Source: Polycyclovorans algicola TG408
GTDB lineage: Bacteria; Pseudomonadota; Gammaproteobacteria; Nevskiales; Nevskiaceae
Direction: 5' to 3'
Assembly: GCF_000711245.1 (NCBI RefSeq)
Contig: NZ_JOMH01000001.1
Coordinates: forward strand, 2,784,830-2,848,829
DNA: 64,000 nucleotides
Below are positions 62,890 through 64,000 of the stretch, piece after piece. The notes under the pieces were generated by a model. It had not been told where the DNA came from. It ran no database searches and saw only the letters and a program-made list of their open reading frames with translations. The translations under genes and the position numbers were made by a program. The number at the start of each line of letters is the position of its first letter. Position 1 is the stretch's first letter.

Positions 62890-64000
62890 TTAACGCGCCT
62901 CAACCTCGATAAAACCGATGCGGGTGTCAAAGCTGCGAGCCTCTCGATTCGAGCGCCGCTGCTCCGACTCGATGCCGCCACTGATGCCCAGCCACAGCAG
63001 TGGCCGATAGCGCAGCGCGACGCGGTAGACATTGACGCGGTCTTCACGCGCGGCGCGTTCGGCCACGAAACCGCCACCGACATAATCCAGCCGCTCGTGG
63101 CGATACTGCCCTTGTAGCCCGATTCGGCGGGTCAGCGAATAGTCCAGTTCGGCGAGAAACCCCAGTCGCTCCGCCGACACCGCATCAACGTCCTCGACAC
63201 TGTCGAGACGGCGAAACACTTCAAGCTGGATCAGCGTCAGCGCCGACTGTTGCCGGACATAGCGCAACCGGCCGGTGGCACCGTCAAGATCACGGTCAAC
63301 CGACTCAACGCCAAGGCCTTCGGTGGCACGCCAGCTGTAGCCCAACTCGGCCTGCACACTGGAGATACCGCTAAATCGGTAGTCAACGCGGGTGAACAGA
63401 TCGGTCTGCGTGAACCCGTCACCGATACCGTCGAAGCGGTCGGGCTGCCGTTCACGAACCGGGAAGCGGCCCATGGTGCGGTCCAAACCGACGCCGACAG
63501 TGGCCACCGGATTGCCGGTGTAAAGGCCTTCGACGCCGACCACCACATCTTCACGATCGGCATCGCGCGAGGTCAGTCGGTCATATTCGACACGGCGCAG
63601 GCCGAGCGACGGTTCCAGTGCCCAGCGCGGCGTCGGCTTCCAACGCAACGAGGCATCTGCGGTGGTGCGGTCCAGCAGGCCCAGCGTGACGTTATCGCGG
63701 TCGGCAAAGTTTTCCTGCTCGCGACGCTGCTCGGCGCTGAGGGCGCCTTCCCAGAGCCGCGCGACCTGCCATTCCAGCCCCAGTCCGGCCGCGTAGGTGG
63801 TGTGGTCCAAACCGTCAAAGTCGCGGTGCAACACCCGCGCAGCTTCAAGGTCGGCGGTGGCCTTCTGCAGACCCCAGGTGTACTGCAGCGCCGCGCCGAC
63901 GGTGGCGGTTTGCTGCGTCTCGCTCGCCCGTTGTCGGTCAACGTCGATGGCGGCATCGCGCGGCGCGTCGAACAGGTTGTCGGTGCGCGCGCTACGCAGC
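62890..64000 (-). CDS. outer-membrane beta-barrel protein, partial (EpsL-like)
   Basis: The reading frame is open to the right edge, so the N-terminus is missing; at least 369 residues. Repeated barrel strands: TATVGAALQYTWGLQKATADLEAARVLHRDFDGLDH, LEWQVARLWEGALSAEQRREQENFADRD, VNVYRVALRYRPLLWLGISGGIESEQRR. The start NLFDAPRD and the strand pattern resemble EpsL, the outer-membrane protein of exopolysaccharide loci linked to exosortase. It ends EVEAR, 131 bp from the HNH gene. No other exopolysaccharide gene is in this window. Confidence 0.55.
   Translation of the reverse strand, partial: LRSARTDNLFDAPRDAAIDVDRQRASETQQTATVGAALQYTWGLQKATADLEAARVLHRDFDGLDHTTYAAGLGLEWQVARLWEGALSAEQRREQENFADRDNVTLGLLDRTTADASLRWKPTPRWALEPSLGLRRVEYDRLTSRDADREDVVVGVEGLYTGNPVATVGVGLDRTMGRFPVRERQPDRFDGIGDGFTQTDLFTRVDYRFSGISSVQAELGYSWRATEGLGVESVDRDLDGATGRLRYVRQQSALTLIQLEVFRRLDSVEDVDAVSAERLGFLAELDYSLTRRIGLQGQYRHERLDYVGGGFVAERAAREDRVNVYRVALRYRPLLWLGISGGIESEQRRSNREARSFDTRIGFIEVEAR

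Overview
The window reads as chromosome of a GC-rich gammaproteobacterium. Evidence: rpsF-rpsR-rplI-dnaB-alr order, a complete mlaFEDCBA operon, zapE, lipB, lon beside an HU gene, a YkuD lipoprotein and gammaproteobacterial repeat types. Codon use and gene order would suit a Xanthomonadales/Nevskiales-like lineage, but no rRNA is present and the genus cannot be named.

Layout. 1-2476: remnant of a prophage early region (CI-like repressor, Ner-like protein, two phage proteins), the last gene running into the 3' end of a tRNA-Met gene. 2660-5283: an hvfXABC operon for a modified, copper-binding cysteine-rich peptide. 5417-6584: an IS630 element between that operon and a divergent AraC-Lpd-flavin oxidoreductase cluster (6597-10276). 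10286-18896: radA, a PP2C phosphatase, alr, dnaB, rplI, rpsR, rpsF, a luciferase-like oxidoreductase and an outer-membrane protein. 19132-24686: mutS, a duplicated palindromic repeat, DUF2970, a broken DUF2505 gene, an L,D-transpeptidase, a Nudix hydrolase and fdxA. 24742-30656: an AddAB-like nuclease/helicase pair.

30929-34706 is the most striking accessory segment: integron gene cassettes with recognisable attC sites but no integrase in view (a CALIN-type array). It carries a lipoprotein, a membrane-anchored unknown protein, a HigBA toxin-antitoxin pair and several small unknowns. Several attC sites are split by REP-like palindromes.

34788-36648 holds an FAD-dependent oxidoreductase and a styrene-oxide-isomerase-like membrane protein. 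37017-44691 is mostly housekeeping (VOC protein, DsbC-like, XerD, PlsC, a MITE-like element, lactone oxidase, ZapE, D,D-carboxypeptidase, LipB). 44688-48438 is the Mla phospholipid transport operon, followed by tRNA-Asp, tRNA-Val, HU and lon. 51855-64000 holds a ZIP-like transporter behind a Zur-box-like site, a K+/H+ antiporter, a TerB protein, an alpha/beta hydrolase, an HTTM-DCC fusion, tatD, ilvD, a methyltransferase, an EamA transporter, an HNH endonuclease and a partial beta-barrel protein.

Working together: Mla, LipB, PlsC, the carboxypeptidase and the L,D-transpeptidase maintain the envelope; DnaB, RadA, MutS, AddAB, XerD and HU maintain the chromosome; Hvf and the ZIP-like locus point to copper and zinc homeostasis. 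All calls come from reading the sequence without database searches.
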